From the NCBI GenBank assembly GCA_040219575.1, contig JAVJSD010000065.1:1-64000 (forward strand): a stretch of 64,000 bases of DNA. Direction: 5' to 3'. The position numbers were made by a program, and so were the translations under genes. How positions within the stretch are numbered: position 1 is the first letter of the stretch; the number at the start of each line of letters is the position of its first letter. Below, one piece after another: positions 9,946 to 18,520 of the stretch. Below the pieces are notes generated by a model. It had not been told where the DNA came from, did not search any database, and saw only the letters and a program-made list of their open reading frames with translations. Source of the stretch: JAVJSD01 sp040219575. Its GTDB lineage: Bacteria; Planctomycetota; Planctomycetia; Pirellulales; Pirellulaceae.

Positions 9946-10698
9946 TTACCATTCCAACTCGTGGGCGGGCAGACGCGATGCGTTCCGCTCTTCATGCGAC
10001 ACCATTCCGCCCGAGAGCGACACCACGCGGTCGGCCATCTTGGCGATCACCGCATTGTGCGTGATGACCGCCGTGGTGGTGCCGAGTTCGCGGTTGGCCC
10101 GCTCGATCGCCTCCAGCACCAGAATGCCGGTCTTCACGTCGAGCGCCCCCGTCGGCTCGTCGCACAGCAGCACGTCGGGCCGCTTGGCCACGGCCCGGGC
10201 GATCGCCACCCGCTGTTGTTCACCGCCGGAGAGCTGCGAGGGAAAGTGATTCATGCGGTCGCCCAACCCCACCAGGTCGAGCGCCTCGGCGGGATCCATC
10301 GGTTGCCTTGCGATTTCGGTAATCAGCGCCACGTTCTCCCGCGCCGTAAGGCTGGGAATGAGATTGTAGAACTGAAAGATGAAGCCGACATGTTCGCGGC
10401 GGTACTGGGTGAGCGCCGCGTCGTCGTAGGCGGTCAGGTCGTGGTCGAGGTAGTGGACCGTGCCGCTGCTGGGAACGTCGAGCCCGCCGAGGATGTTCAA
10501 GAGCGTCGACTTGCCGCTGCCGGACGGACCCAACAGCACCATCAACTCGCCCTGGAACAGGTCCATATCGACGCCCCGCAGGGCGTGCACGTCGATCTCG
10601 CCGATATGGTAGACCTTGGTGATGCCGCGAGCCTCGAACACCGCCGTGCGCGATGTCTCGGCCGCCGCAACTCCCGGTTCTGGTGTTTCCGATTTCAA
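9946..10698 (-). CDS. ABC transporter ATPase, LolD/MacB-like
   Basis: A 250-residue nucleotide-binding subunit. It shows Walker A (GPSGSGKST), Q-loop (FIFQFYNLIPSLTARENV, the typical LolD/MacB form), signature LSGGEQQR, Walker B with catalytic Glu (LLCDEPTGALD) and the switch His (VITHN). It powers the neighbouring FtsX-type permease. The start codon is TTG, with AGGAA 5 nt upstream; no ATG is suitably placed. First gene of the ABC operon on the minus strand. Confidence 0.92.
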   Translation of the reverse strand: MKSETPEPGVAAAETSRTAVFEARGITKVYHIGEIDVHALRGVDMDLFQGELMVLLGPSGSGKSTLLNILGGLDVPSSGTVHYLDHDLTAYDDAALTQYRREHVGFIFQFYNLIPSLTARENVALITEIARQPMDPAEALDLVGLGDRMNHFPSQLSGGEQQRVAIARAVAKRPDVLLCDEPTGALDVKTGILVLEAIERANRELGTTTAVITHNAVIAKMADRVVSLSGGMVSHEERNASRLPAHELEW

Positions 10699-10802
10699 AG
10701 TGATTCCTGTTTGCTCGGTATTCCGTCCGTGCTCGATCCGAAAAGCAACCGTTGAAAATGAACGCGATCCGCCTACGAATCATGCGAAGCGGAAGGCAGT
10801 CA

Positions 10803-10822
10803 AACCGCTGATGAACGCTGAT
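10803..10822. repeat. AACCGCTGATG repeat, copy 1
   Basis: This 20-base motif recurs at 51887-51906 (identical), 59723-59742 (3 changes) and in reverse at 59915-59931. All copies are intergenic, close to gene starts or ends. It looks like a small dispersed repeat family. Confidence 0.6.
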
Positions 10823-10883
10823 GAAACGCTCATGGAAGGAAAGTCAAGTCCATTCGCGTCAGGTCAATGACGTCGCCCAGCTC

Positions 10884-10918
10884 GTCATTAGTCATTAGTC
10901 ATTAGTCATTAGTCATTT
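10884..10918. repeat. 7-bp tandem repeat (GTCATTA x5)
   Basis: Five consecutive GTCATTA units (the last is GTCATTT) lie between the ABC ATPase promoter region and the end of the atpG gene. The array is AT-rich against a GC-rich background and could vary in copy number by slippage. No function is evident. Confidence 0.85.
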
Positions 10919-11047
10919 GGAGACGACTCGCGCGCATTCCCAACTTACTCGCCTTGTGCTTTCCGACCTGAACCTAGCACACTGATGCCGCGTTGGTCCA
11001 TCGGGACGCGCTCGACGGACGGATGCGTACTCCACCTCGCCGGAGCA

Positions 11048-11902
11048 TCAAATCGGGCCGGCGCGAGCGCTTTGCGATTCGGCGCGGCGCAGCGCGCCGC
11101 CGGCGACGATGTCGAGCAATTCCTGGGTGGCCGCCTCGCTGCGGCAGACGGAGAGCCGGCGGCCTGTCCGTTCCGACGTCTCGTCGAGCCAGTTGAAGGC
11201 CGCCTCCGCCGCCAACAGCCGCATGCCGTGCTCGGCGGCCAGCGCGTCGAGCAGGATTTCGTACAAGGTGATGTACAGGTACTCGCGGACGACGACCGCG
11301 GCCAGGTGCGCGGGATCGACGTAGGGTGAACGCCGAAGCGGGTGGGAGGCCGCCACGGGCGCAATCGGCAACACCAGCGTCGAGACCGGTGCGAAGTGCC
11401 CGACCCCCTCGAAGCGAGCCGAAACCACGAACAACCGGCTCATCCGGCCCGCTGCGTAATCCTGCAAGATGTCCTGCGCCAGCGGCAACAACAAATGCAC
11501 CAGCGCCTGCGCGCTCGCCGGCGTGGCGTACGAGCGGCTTGGCGCGATGCCGAAGCGCGACAGCGTCCCGCGAATGCGTCGGCCCACCGAGTAAAGTGGG
11601 CCCGCGCCATGCTCGTCGCGTTGCCGCAGCGTCGCCTCCGCCAGGCGGCTGTTGTAGTCGCCGCACAATCCCAGGTCCGAGGCCACCACCAACAGGCCGT
11701 TGGGCGCGCGACCGTGCATGCGTTGGTGAAGGCCCACCTCGGCGACGATCTGCTGCATCTGCTCGCGGTAGCCGCGGGCCTCGGGAAGGGATTTGCGCAA
11801 CAAACGAAAATGGTGGGCCGAGAGCGAACGCATCGCCCCTACCGCGTCGTGCAGGGTGCGCAGCGAGTGCAGGCGGCGGCGGAGAGTCTGTTCACGTTTC
11901 AC
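11048..11902 (-). CDS. atpG: N-type ATPase gamma subunit
   Basis: A 284-residue central-stalk subunit of the F1 part. The N-terminal coiled coil (LRRRLHSLRTLHDAVGAMRSLSA) and the GLCGDYN segment (SDLGLCGDYNSRL) are the hallmarks of the gamma family, although the C-terminal coiled coil is quite diverged, as is usual in N-ATPases. The start is GTG at 11902, overlapping the TGA of atpA (GTGA), so translation is probably coupled. It is the last gene of the atpDCQRBEFAG operon. Confidence 0.88.
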   Translation of the reverse strand: MKREQTLRRRLHSLRTLHDAVGAMRSLSAHHFRLLRKSLPEARGYREQMQQIVAEVGLHQRMHGRAPNGLLVVASDLGLCGDYNSRLAEATLRQRDEHGAGPLYSVGRRIRGTLSRFGIAPSRSYATPASAQALVHLLLPLAQDILQDYAAGRMSRLFVVSARFEGVGHFAPVSTLVLPIAPVAASHPLRRSPYVDPAHLAAVVVREYLYITLYEILLDALAAEHGMRLLAAEAAFNWLDETSERTGRRLSVCRSEAATQELLDIVAGGALRRAESQSARAGPI

Positions 11903-13416
11903 GTGGGATGCTCCGGAGTGCGGGACATCGCAACTTCGACCAGCGCGGCGATCGACGGCTTGAAGTCGTCGTCGGGCGTTCTGCCCGCGTCGAGTGTTTT
12001 GTAGAGCTCCGGCAATCGGCTTCGCACCAATTCGTCGAGCGCCGCGACGACGCGGGCGGCGCGCGCGGGCGGCACGTCGTCCAGCCAATTCTCCCCGACG
12101 GCGGTCAGCGTGATCACTTGCCGGGCCACGCCGCGGGGCTGCAGCCGCGGTTGCCGCAGCATTTCGCGAAGCACGGCGCCTTTCTTCAACGTCGTCTGCG
12201 TGCTGACGTCGATGTCGAGGCCGACGCGCGAGATGCTCTCCAGCGACTCGAAGCGGGCGAGTTGGATCTTCAGGTTTTTCGAGGCGGCGCGGACGGCCGG
12301 CGGCTGCGCCACCGCGCCGATCCGCGACACGCTGCGGCCGATGTCGATCGCCGGCCGCAATCCTCGCTCGAAGCGGCCCGTATCGAGGTAGATCTGTCCG
12401 TCGGTAATGGAGATCAGGTTCGTGGGAATGTAGGCCGAGATATCGCCGTCGGTGGTCTCGATGAGCGGGAAGGCCGTCACCGAACCGCCGCCGTACCGCT
12501 CGTTCATCGCCGCCGCCCGTTCGAGCAATTCCGCGTGCACATAGAAGATGTCGCCGGGAAAGGCCTCGCGGCCGGGGGGGCGATCCAACAACAGCGCCAA
12601 CTCGCGATAGGCGTCGGCGTGTTTGGTCAGGTCGTCGAACACCAACAAGGCGTGCCCCCCGCGATCTCGGAACCACTCGGCTACCGAAGCCCCGGCGTAG
12701 GGCGCCAGGTACTGCATGCCGGGGCTGTCCGAGGCGTGCGCCGCCACGACGGCCGTGTTGGCGAAGCAGCCGGCACGCTCCAGGTTGTCTCGCAAGGCGA
12801 GCACGCGCGACATCGGCTGGCCGATGACGACGTACACGCAGGCCACGTCGCCGGCCGCTTGGGCCGCCACGATGTCGACGGCCAGCGCCGTCTTGCCGAC
12901 GTTGCGGTCTCCCACGATCAATTCACGCTGTCCGCGGCCGATGGGAATCGCCGCGTCGACCGCCAGCACGCCGGTCGCCAACGGTTGATCGACCTTGCGG
13001 CGTTCGATGATCCGCGGCGCGGGCCGAAACAAGGGAAGCCGTTGCTCGCTGGAAAGGGGGGGACCTTCATCCAACGGATTGCCCAGCGGGTCGAAGATCC
13101 GACCGAGCGTCTCGGCGCCGACCGGAAGCTCCGGCAGGCGGCCCAGCCCGACGACCACGTCGCCTGCCCGCACATGCTCGGCGCCGGCCAGCAACACCAC
13201 GCCGACGGTGTCCGGCCGCAGGTCGTAGGCCATCCCGAACGCTCCGCTGTCGAACGCCAGCAACTCTTCGAAGCGCACTTCCATCAGGCCGGAAACGAGC
13301 GCCACCGCGTCGCCGACCTGGCGCACCAGGCCACGGGGTTTCAGCGCATCGGCCAAGTCGACCGACCGCGCCGCTTCGGCCAACGACTGCTGGAGCGTTT
13401 CACGCGGCGCGTTCAT
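11899..13416 (-). CDS. atpA: N-type ATPase alpha subunit
   Basis: A 505-residue F1 alpha subunit with non-catalytic nucleotide-binding site. The beta-barrel domain is at about 30-100, the P-loop GDRNVGKTA at about 175, and the ISITDGQIYL and PAIDIGRSVSRIG segments mark the alpha family. The second residue block of the P-loop is NV rather than the QT common in ordinary F1 alpha, a divergence fitting the N-ATPase branch. It overlaps the end of atpF by 4 bp (ATGA-type junction). Confidence 0.92.
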   Translation of the reverse strand: MNAPRETLQQSLAEAARSVDLADALKPRGLVRQVGDAVALVSGLMEVRFEELLAFDSGAFGMAYDLRPDTVGVVLLAGAEHVRAGDVVVGLGRLPELPVGAETLGRIFDPLGNPLDEGPPLSSEQRLPLFRPAPRIIERRKVDQPLATGVLAVDAAIPIGRGQRELIVGDRNVGKTALAVDIVAAQAAGDVACVYVVIGQPMSRVLALRDNLERAGCFANTAVVAAHASDSPGMQYLAPYAGASVAEWFRDRGGHALLVFDDLTKHADAYRELALLLDRPPGREAFPGDIFYVHAELLERAAAMNERYGGGSVTAFPLIETTDGDISAYIPTNLISITDGQIYLDTGRFERGLRPAIDIGRSVSRIGAVAQPPAVRAASKNLKIQLARFESLESISRVGLDIDVSTQTTLKKGAVLREMLRQPRLQPRGVARQVITLTAVGENWLDDVPPARAARVVAALDELVRSRLPELYKTLDAGRTPDDDFKPSIAALVEVAMSRTPEHPT

Positions 13417-14207
13417 CCCAGCGGCTCCGAGTTGCGGCGGCGGTGATTCAACTCATGACGCAGCGCCCGCAGCGCGAAGTGCGCCAGGCCGTCGGCGGTG
13501 GCGTCGATCACCCCCGCCGCCGTGGCGATCCTCACGCCGGGACCCAGATCCCGCGACACATGCCAATCGATCCGCCGACCGCTTTCCCCGGCGGTCAATC
13601 CGGCCGCCGCTTCCACCTCCGCCCGCTCATTCGGCGACAACGCGACGGCCGATTCAACGCGGATCGGCGAAAGCTCCACCGCGTCCTGCGTCTGCAATTG
13701 TCGGCAGGCAGCCTGCAACAAGGCCGACTGCAAATCGGGACCGTCGATCTGCCGCAGCAGACGCGAAACCACCTCGGCGGCCGCCGAGGTCGCGGCCCGC
13801 TCGAACTGAGCCGCCTCCGTCTCGGCCCTCCGCGCCGCCTGCCGCGACTGCACCTCGCGCTCGCGGGCGGCGGCGGTGCGGGCCTCTTCGACGATTTCGT
13901 CGGCTTTCCGCCGCGCAGCCTGCAGTTCTTCGGACCGCAACTTGTCGAGTTCTGCGTGCAACGCCTTGCGCCGTTGCTCGATTTCATCACGCGTCTTCTC
14001 GGCCTCGGCGAGTTGCTGCTGGGCGTTTTGCTCGGCGGCGTCGATCCGCTTGCGCTGTTCAGCCAACATCCTGCGGACCGGCTGGAAAAAAAACCATCCC
14101 AACAATCCGGCCAGCAGCAGGAAGTTCGCAGCCTCGAACAGAAAAGTGGTTAGTGCGGGAGACACGGATTCAGAGTTTCGGCAAGGACCTCGATATTGAT
14201 GAAGCAA
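13413..14207 (-). CDS. atpF: N-type ATPase b subunit (long form)
   Basis: Up to 264 residues, longer than the usual 155-170 of F-type b subunits, as expected for N-ATPases, whose b subunit carries a delta-like C-terminal extension; no separate atpH is present in the operon. One membrane helix (LFEAANFLLLAGLLGWFFF) is followed by a charged coiled coil (about 45-150) and a globular end. The start is uncertain: TTG at 14207 has AGGGA 12 nt upstream, while GTG at 14165 gives an N-terminus more like relatives but no good binding site. Confidence 0.88.
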   Translation of the reverse strand: MLHQYRGPCRNSESVSPALTTFLFEAANFLLLAGLLGWFFFQPVRRMLAEQRKRIDAAEQNAQQQLAEAEKTRDEIEQRRKALHAELDKLRSEELQAARRKADEIVEEARTAAAREREVQSRQAARRAETEAAQFERAATSAAAEVVSRLLRQIDGPDLQSALLQAACRQLQTQDAVELSPIRVESAVALSPNERAEVEAAAGLTAGESGRRIDWHVSRDLGPGVRIATAAGVIDATADGLAHFALRALRHELNHRRRNSEPLG

Positions 14208-14227
14208 CGCCGCCGTTCATCCCTCGC

Positions 14228-14494
14228 TCAGGGAGCGCCGCCCTGCGTGAACGGATTGGCGAACAGCAGGATCAGCGCAATCACGAGACAGAAAATCGCC
14301 GTTGATTCCACCATCGCCAGGCTGACGAACAGCGTCCGCGTGATCGAACCGGCCTCGTCGGGCTGCCGCGCCAGCGCGTCCATGGCGGCCGCGCCGATCC
14401 GGCTCTCACCGAGCGCCGCGCCCACCGCGCCAACCGCCATGGTCAACGCGCCGGCGGCGATCGAAACAACCGCGATGATTGCTTGTTCGTTCAT
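14228..14494 (-). CDS. atpE: N-type ATPase c subunit (two-carboxylate rotor)
   Basis: An 88-residue hairpin of two membrane helices joined by the polar loop ARQPD (42-46), forming the rotor ring. Helix 2 holds the ion-binding Glu63 with Ser64 and Thr65 (MVESTAIF), the set seen in Na+-binding c subunits. Helix 1 has a second acid, Glu30 (ALGESRIG), in the position held by Gln in Ilyobacter-type rings. The Tyr ligand of such rings is Phe68. Two-carboxylate rings are known for N-ATPases and at least one has been reported to work with H+, so Na+ against H+ use is open. GGAGG sits 5 nt before the ATG. Confidence 0.95.
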   Translation of the reverse strand: MNEQAIIAVVSIAAGALTMAVGAVGAALGESRIGAAAMDALARQPDEAGSITRTLFVSLAMVESTAIFCLVIALILLFANPFTQGGAP

Positions 14495-15172
14495 CTATTC
14501 CTCCCCGGCGCCGATCGCGGCGCCGATATAGACCGTGGCCAGAATTGAAAAAATGTACGCCTGCAGCAGGCCAATCAAGACGTCCAGGGCCATCAGCGGC
14601 ACCGGGACGATCAGCCCCGTGAGCGCCACCAACAGCGCCACCACGAGATGCCCCGACATGATGTTTCCAAACAACCGCATCGAGAGCGCCAACGTGCGGG
14701 AAACCTCCGAGATCAAGTGCAACGGCATCAGCAGCGGGTTGGGGCGGAAGTAATGCCGTAGATATCCCCACAGCCCCCGTTCGGCGACGCCGGCGATCGG
14801 CACGGCCAGGAACACGACGACCGCCAAGGCCGAGGTGGTGGCCAGGCTGGCGGTCGCCGGATGCACGCCCGGCAGTTGCCCGGCCAGGTTGCAGGCGGCG
14901 ATGAACACGAACAAGCTGCCAGCCAGCGTGGCGACGATGGTGTGCGGGCGGCCGAGGATGTCGGCGACGAGATGGTCGAACGACTGCACCGTCAGGATCG
15001 CGACGGTGGCCGGTGTGCTTTGTGGACGTCGCGCGAGCGCCTGCCGCAATCCCAAGGCCAACAGCAACAGGACGGTGCTCACGGCGGTCGACGTGAGCAT
15101 CGTCTCGGTCACGGGGATGGCCCCCAGGCTGAACACCACCGGACTGTCGAAAATGCGCAAGCCGTCCATCAT
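14495..15172 (-). CDS. atpB: N-type ATPase a subunit
   Basis: A 225-residue membrane stator subunit. The essential Arg lies in LALSMRLFGNIMSGH, the family signature, and the last helices (LIGLLQAYIFSILATVYIG) carry the conserved Gln-Ala-Tyr. It forms the ion half-channels facing the c ring. The start is ATG 15172, which overlaps the TGA of atpR; AAAGG lies about 6 nt upstream. It abuts atpE directly. Confidence 0.93.
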   Translation of the reverse strand: MMDGLRIFDSPVVFSLGAIPVTETMLTSTAVSTVLLLLALGLRQALARRPQSTPATVAILTVQSFDHLVADILGRPHTIVATLAGSLFVFIAACNLAGQLPGVHPATASLATTSALAVVVFLAVPIAGVAERGLWGYLRHYFRPNPLLMPLHLISEVSRTLALSMRLFGNIMSGHLVVALLVALTGLIVPVPLMALDVLIGLLQAYIFSILATVYIGAAIGAGEE

Positions 15173-15441
15173 CGCGCCCTTTGCGGCGTGACGGTCGCTA
15201 CCACAAGCGTGGCCGCGGCCGTCGAAAATCCGAGCGCCCAACCGACGGCGGCCGGCAGAATTCCGTCGCTCAAAACGGCCCCCGCCAATACGCCGCCCAG
15301 TAGGACAAAACGCAACAGTCCGGTTACGGGCAGCCAGACGAGATCGCGGAGCCGCGTGGTGAGCCACAACGACGCTGCGTGTCCCAGGCCCAGCAAGATG
15401 CCGGCGATCAGCCAGACGACGAACAAGGTGTGTGCGTCCAT
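15169..15441 (-). CDS. atpR: N-type ATPase subunit AtpR
   Basis: A 90-residue membrane protein with three hydrophobic segments and Arg residues between or within them (TTRLRDLVWLPVTGLLRF). AtpR is found only in N-ATPase operons, always just before atpB; it is thought to help assemble the c ring or contact its carboxylates. Position and topology support the call more than sequence, which is weakly conserved. Confidence 0.85.
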   Translation of the reverse strand: MDAHTLFVVWLIAGILLGLGHAASLWLTTRLRDLVWLPVTGLLRFVLLGGVLAGAVLSDGILPAAVGWALGFSTAAATLVVATVTPQRAR

Positions 15442-15454
15442 GAATCTTGCCTCC

Positions 15455-15748
15455 CTACGACGATCTCCGCGTGACGGCGCGCCAAGCGGCGAAGCAGCCG
15501 CCGGCGACGCCGATCATCAACAACATCAACGTGTAACGAATGCCGCCCTGGAATTGGAGGTCGAGTCGATGACCCAGCAACGCTCCACCGGCGGCCCCGA
15601 CGGCGATCGGCCAGCCGACCATTCCCAACACCCCCAGCGAGCGCCAGAAGCTGCCGTGTCCGGCCTCGCGGCGTCGCCGACGAGAAACGTCGCGCGCCAG
15701 CGACTTGCGGACGTCCGGGCGGCGTTGTTGGGGATCGTGGTGGTTCAC
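15455..15748 (-). CDS. atpQ: N-type ATPase subunit AtpQ (AtpI-like)
   Basis: A 97-residue protein with a very basic N-terminus (VSRRRRREAGHG) and two membrane helices (LGVLGMVGWPIAVGAAGG and YTLMLLMIGVAGGCFAAW). It matches the AtpI-like subunit AtpQ that sits between atpC and atpR in N-ATPase operons and probably assists assembly or Mg2+ supply. The start is GTG, overlapping the stop of atpC. Confidence 0.85.
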   Translation of the reverse strand: MNHHDPQQRRPDVRKSLARDVSRRRRREAGHGSFWRSLGVLGMVGWPIAVGAAGGALLGHRLDLQFQGGIRYTLMLLMIGVAGGCFAAWRAVTRRSS

Positions 15749-16170
15749 TTCGGTTCATCGGGTTGGGCTTCCAGCGGTTGATCTCCGCGGCGCAGTTGCT
15801 GCAAGATGTTCGTCTCGAGTCGAGTGAGCGTGCTGCGGACTTCCATTTCCTCGCTCGGCTCGGCCAACGCGGCGTCCAAATCGATCTGTACCTGCTCTAA
15901 GACCTCACCGACCACGGCCAGCGGCGTGAGCAACACCGCCTCCGCGCCGCCGCAACGCAAGAGCCCGCCCGCCGTCCCCACGTAGCGGTACCCTCCATTG
16001 CGGCGGAGCAGGATCAAGCCTGGCTCGATCGCCAACACGGCGGCCTCGCAGCGCGGCCTCAGGCCCACCTGTCCGCTGCGCGTCGGAACTCGCAACGACG
16101 ACGCGTCGCTATCCAAGACCACCTCACTCGGCGTGCGAACGACGAAATGCAACGGGCCGCGGGGATTCAT
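15745..16170 (-). CDS. atpC: N-type ATPase epsilon subunit
   Basis: A 141-residue epsilon subunit: an N-terminal beta-sandwich (FVVRTPSEVVLDSDASSLRVPTRSGQVGLRP, where the usual GxxG(I/V)LPGH turn becomes SGQVGLRPRC) and a short C-terminal helical arm. It joins gamma to the c ring. It overlaps atpD by 3 bp at ATGA, with GGAG 9 nt upstream. The second-position gene order atpD-atpC is diagnostic of N-ATPases. Confidence 0.9.
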   Translation of the reverse strand: MNPRGPLHFVVRTPSEVVLDSDASSLRVPTRSGQVGLRPRCEAAVLAIEPGLILLRRNGGYRYVGTAGGLLRCGGAEAVLLTPLAVVGEVLEQVQIDLDAALAEPSEEMEVRSTLTRLETNILQQLRRGDQPLEAQPDEPK

Positions 16171-17564
16171 TGCTTGATCTCCTCTAAACCGCCGATCATG
16201 AACAGCCGGTCTTCCGGCACACCGTCGTAATCGCCGCGCAAGATCGCCTCCGCACCGTCGACCACGTCGGCGATGGAAACACTACGTCCCGGCATGCCCG
16301 TGAACGGCTCGGCCACGAAGAACGGCTGGGTGAAGTAGTTTCGCAGCCGCCGCGCTCGGCCGACCAATTGCCGGTCGTCGGCCGAGAGTTCGTCTAGCCC
16401 CAGCATCGAGATCAAATCCTTCAACTCCTCGTAGCGTCCCAACGTCCGCCGAGCCTCCTGCGCCACGTCGTAGTGCCGCTGCCCGACGATCCCGGGATCG
16501 AGCGCCTTCGAGGAGGAGGCGAGTGGATCGACCGCCGGATACAGCCCCTCGGCCGCCACGTCGCGCGAGAGCACGAGCGAACTGTCCATATGCCAGAAGG
16601 CGTGCGTGATGGCCGGGTCGGCGTAGTCGTCGGCCGGCACATACACGGCCTGCACCGAGACCATGTCGCCCTGCTGCGTGGCGGTGATCCGCTCCTCGAG
16701 CGCCGCGATATCGGCAGCCAGCGTCGGCTGGTAGCCGACGCGCGAAGGAAGCCGGCCCAACAGCCCCGACACCTCCATGCCGGCCTGCACGTGCCGGTAG
16801 AGGTTGTCGACCAGAAACAGCACACTCTTGCCTTCCTCGTCGCGAAAGTACTCCGCCACCGTCATCGCCGCCAAACCGACCAGGAATCTCGCGCCGGGCG
16901 GCTCCTTCATCTGGCCGAAGACCATCACCGTGCGGTCCATGAAGCCCCGCTGCTGCAATTCCTCCCACAACTCGAGCCCCTCGCGTGAACGCTCGCCGAT
17001 GCCCGCGAAGACCGCGACCCCGCGCAGGTTGGCCACGGCGTTGTGGATGAATTCGGTCAGCACCACCGTCTTTCCGACTCCCGCGCCGCCGAACACCGCC
17101 ACCCGCCCCCCGTGCGTGAAGGGACAGAACAGGTCGATCACCTTGATGCCCGTGGGGTACACCTGCCCCAGGCCGCGGCACTGCGAGGGAGGGGGCGGAG
17201 GTCGGTGCAACGGCAGCGACCTGCCGCCATCGAGCGCCGCTCCGCCGTCGAGCGGCCGCCCGTGCAAGTCGATCACGCGGCCGATCAGTTCGGGTCCCAC
17301 CGGGATCTCGAGCCTCCTTCCGTCGGTCGTCACCTCCGCGCCGCGCCGCAAGCCGCGCGTGCTCTCGGTGGCGATGGCGCGAACCCGCGAAGCGCTCCGA
17401 TGCGATTGCACGAACGCCGACATCGGGCCGTGCCCGTCGCCGTCGCAGGAAAGCCTTGCATCGAGCGGAGGCAGGCCGTCGGAGAAGTCGATGTCGATCA
17501 CGGTTCCACGCACAGCCACAACGCGGCCGCTCGTTTCCGCCGTCGACGTCAAGGGTGCGGACAT
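16167..17564 (-). CDS. atpD: N-type ATPase beta subunit
   Basis: A 465-residue catalytic F1 subunit. The P-loop GGAGVGKTV, the catalytic GERSREG, and the ALEERITATQQGDMVSVQA segment are all present, as is the DxLxSSSKALDP segment near the C-terminal half. I place the start at ATG 17564 because GGGGGAGG lies 6 nt upstream; a TTG two codons earlier is in the Shine-Dalgarno itself. It follows the helix-hairpin-helix gene with 2 bp between stop and start, so the two are likely cotranscribed. Confidence 0.95.
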   Translation of the reverse strand: MSAPLTSTAETSGRVVAVRGTVIDIDFSDGLPPLDARLSCDGDGHGPMSAFVQSHRSASRVRAIATESTRGLRRGAEVTTDGRRLEIPVGPELIGRVIDLHGRPLDGGAALDGGRSLPLHRPPPPPSQCRGLGQVYPTGIKVIDLFCPFTHGGRVAVFGGAGVGKTVVLTEFIHNAVANLRGVAVFAGIGERSREGLELWEELQQRGFMDRTVMVFGQMKEPPGARFLVGLAAMTVAEYFRDEEGKSVLFLVDNLYRHVQAGMEVSGLLGRLPSRVGYQPTLAADIAALEERITATQQGDMVSVQAVYVPADDYADPAITHAFWHMDSSLVLSRDVAAEGLYPAVDPLASSSKALDPGIVGQRHYDVAQEARRTLGRYEELKDLISMLGLDELSADDRQLVGRARRLRNYFTQPFFVAEPFTGMPGRSVSIADVVDGAEAILRGDYDGVPEDRLFMIGGLEEIKQ

Positions 17565-17566
17565 GT

Positions 17567-18520
17567 TCAACCTCCCCCTTCACGTCGCGACACCGCCGCC
17601 GCTGCGGACACCGTCGCGGACTCGTCGCTTGCGGCGGCATCGCGATACCATGCAGCGCACTCCGGCTCCCGGCCGCGCACCACACGGCGACCGCCCAGCG
17701 CTCCAAACCGCGAGGTGATCACGGTCCACTGGCCGTCGTCGTGGTCGTCGCGGTAAATCACCACCCAGTCGCGCGTCGCTGCCAACTCGTGCGCGCGGGC
17801 GGTGTTGGAGAACAACGCCGTGTAGTGCCGGTCGCTGCGCTGCGTGTGCAGCACCGGCAGCCAAGCCTCATGCGTGGGATTGAAACGGCGCGGCGCAATG
17901 CGCGGCAACGATCCTTGTTTGGCTCGACGGCGATACTCCTGGTCAATGTCGAGCAACTCGGCGACCGGCACGTCTTCGCCGCCGGATCTTGCGTCCGTTT
18001 GTCTGGAGGGCGGTTGCACGCCTCGTGGCTGTCGGGCGAATCGTCCGGCGAGGCTCTCTCGCACCGCCCGCAGTCGCTTTTTTCCCATCCCCTGCACCTC
18101 GGCGAGTCGGCCGTCGTGAGCGGCGGCTTCCAACTCGGCCAAGGTCTCGATCTCCAGTTCCTCATGGATTCGCTGGGCGAGTTTCGGACCGATGTCGGCG
18201 ACGGTCATGAACAGGCGCTCGGGAGCGTCCTCGCCGCGCAATCGCTGGAGCAGCGGCAAGCGTCCGGTCCGCAGCATGTGACCGATGCTCTGGCCCAGCG
18301 ACCGCCCGATGCCGGGAAGCCGCATCAGCCCCTCCGGGCCTTCCGCCGCGAACATCCGCTCAAGCGATCCGCGCAGACCACGGATCGTTCCGGCCGCCTT
18401 GCGGTAGGCACGGACGCGAAACGGGTTGGCGCCTTGCGACTCGAGCAGGTCCGCCGTTTCCTCAAGCGAGGCGGCGACTTGCTCGTTGGTCAGCGGCGGA
18501 TGCGATCCTGACGAGACCAT
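17567..18520 (-). CDS. Helix-hairpin-helix DNA-binding protein, PolX N-terminal type
   Basis: A 317-residue protein whose N-terminal 190 residues resemble the 8-kDa and HhH region of family X DNA polymerases: NEQVAASLEETADLLESQ, NPFRVRAYRKAAGTIRGL, LPGIGRSLGQSI and VADIGPKLAQRIHEEL. No polymerase palm (no GSxxR/DxD site) and no PHP exonuclease follow; instead there is a short Lys/Arg-rich HTQRSDRHYTALFSN region, present in other stand-alone relatives. It probably binds gapped or damaged DNA. AAGGA lies 12 nt before ATG 18520. It sits directly upstream of atpD, which is odd for a DNA-repair-like protein. Confidence 0.75.
   Translation of the reverse strand: MVSSGSHPPLTNEQVAASLEETADLLESQGANPFRVRAYRKAAGTIRGLRGSLERMFAAEGPEGLMRLPGIGRSLGQSIGHMLRTGRLPLLQRLRGEDAPERLFMTVADIGPKLAQRIHEELEIETLAELEAAAHDGRLAEVQGMGKKRLRAVRESLAGRFARQPRGVQPPSRQTDARSGGEDVPVAELLDIDQEYRRRAKQGSLPRIAPRRFNPTHEAWLPVLHTQRSDRHYTALFSNTARAHELAATRDWVVIYRDDHDDGQWTVITSRFGALGGRRVVRGREPECAAWYRDAAASDESATVSAAAAVSRREGGG

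Noticed and set aside
11048..12676. A long open frame of about 540 codons on the minus strand spanning atpG and part of atpA
   Set aside because: Only its C-terminal 284 codons (from GTG 11902) match the gamma subunit; the upstream part is Arg-rich noise opposite the real frame of atpA.
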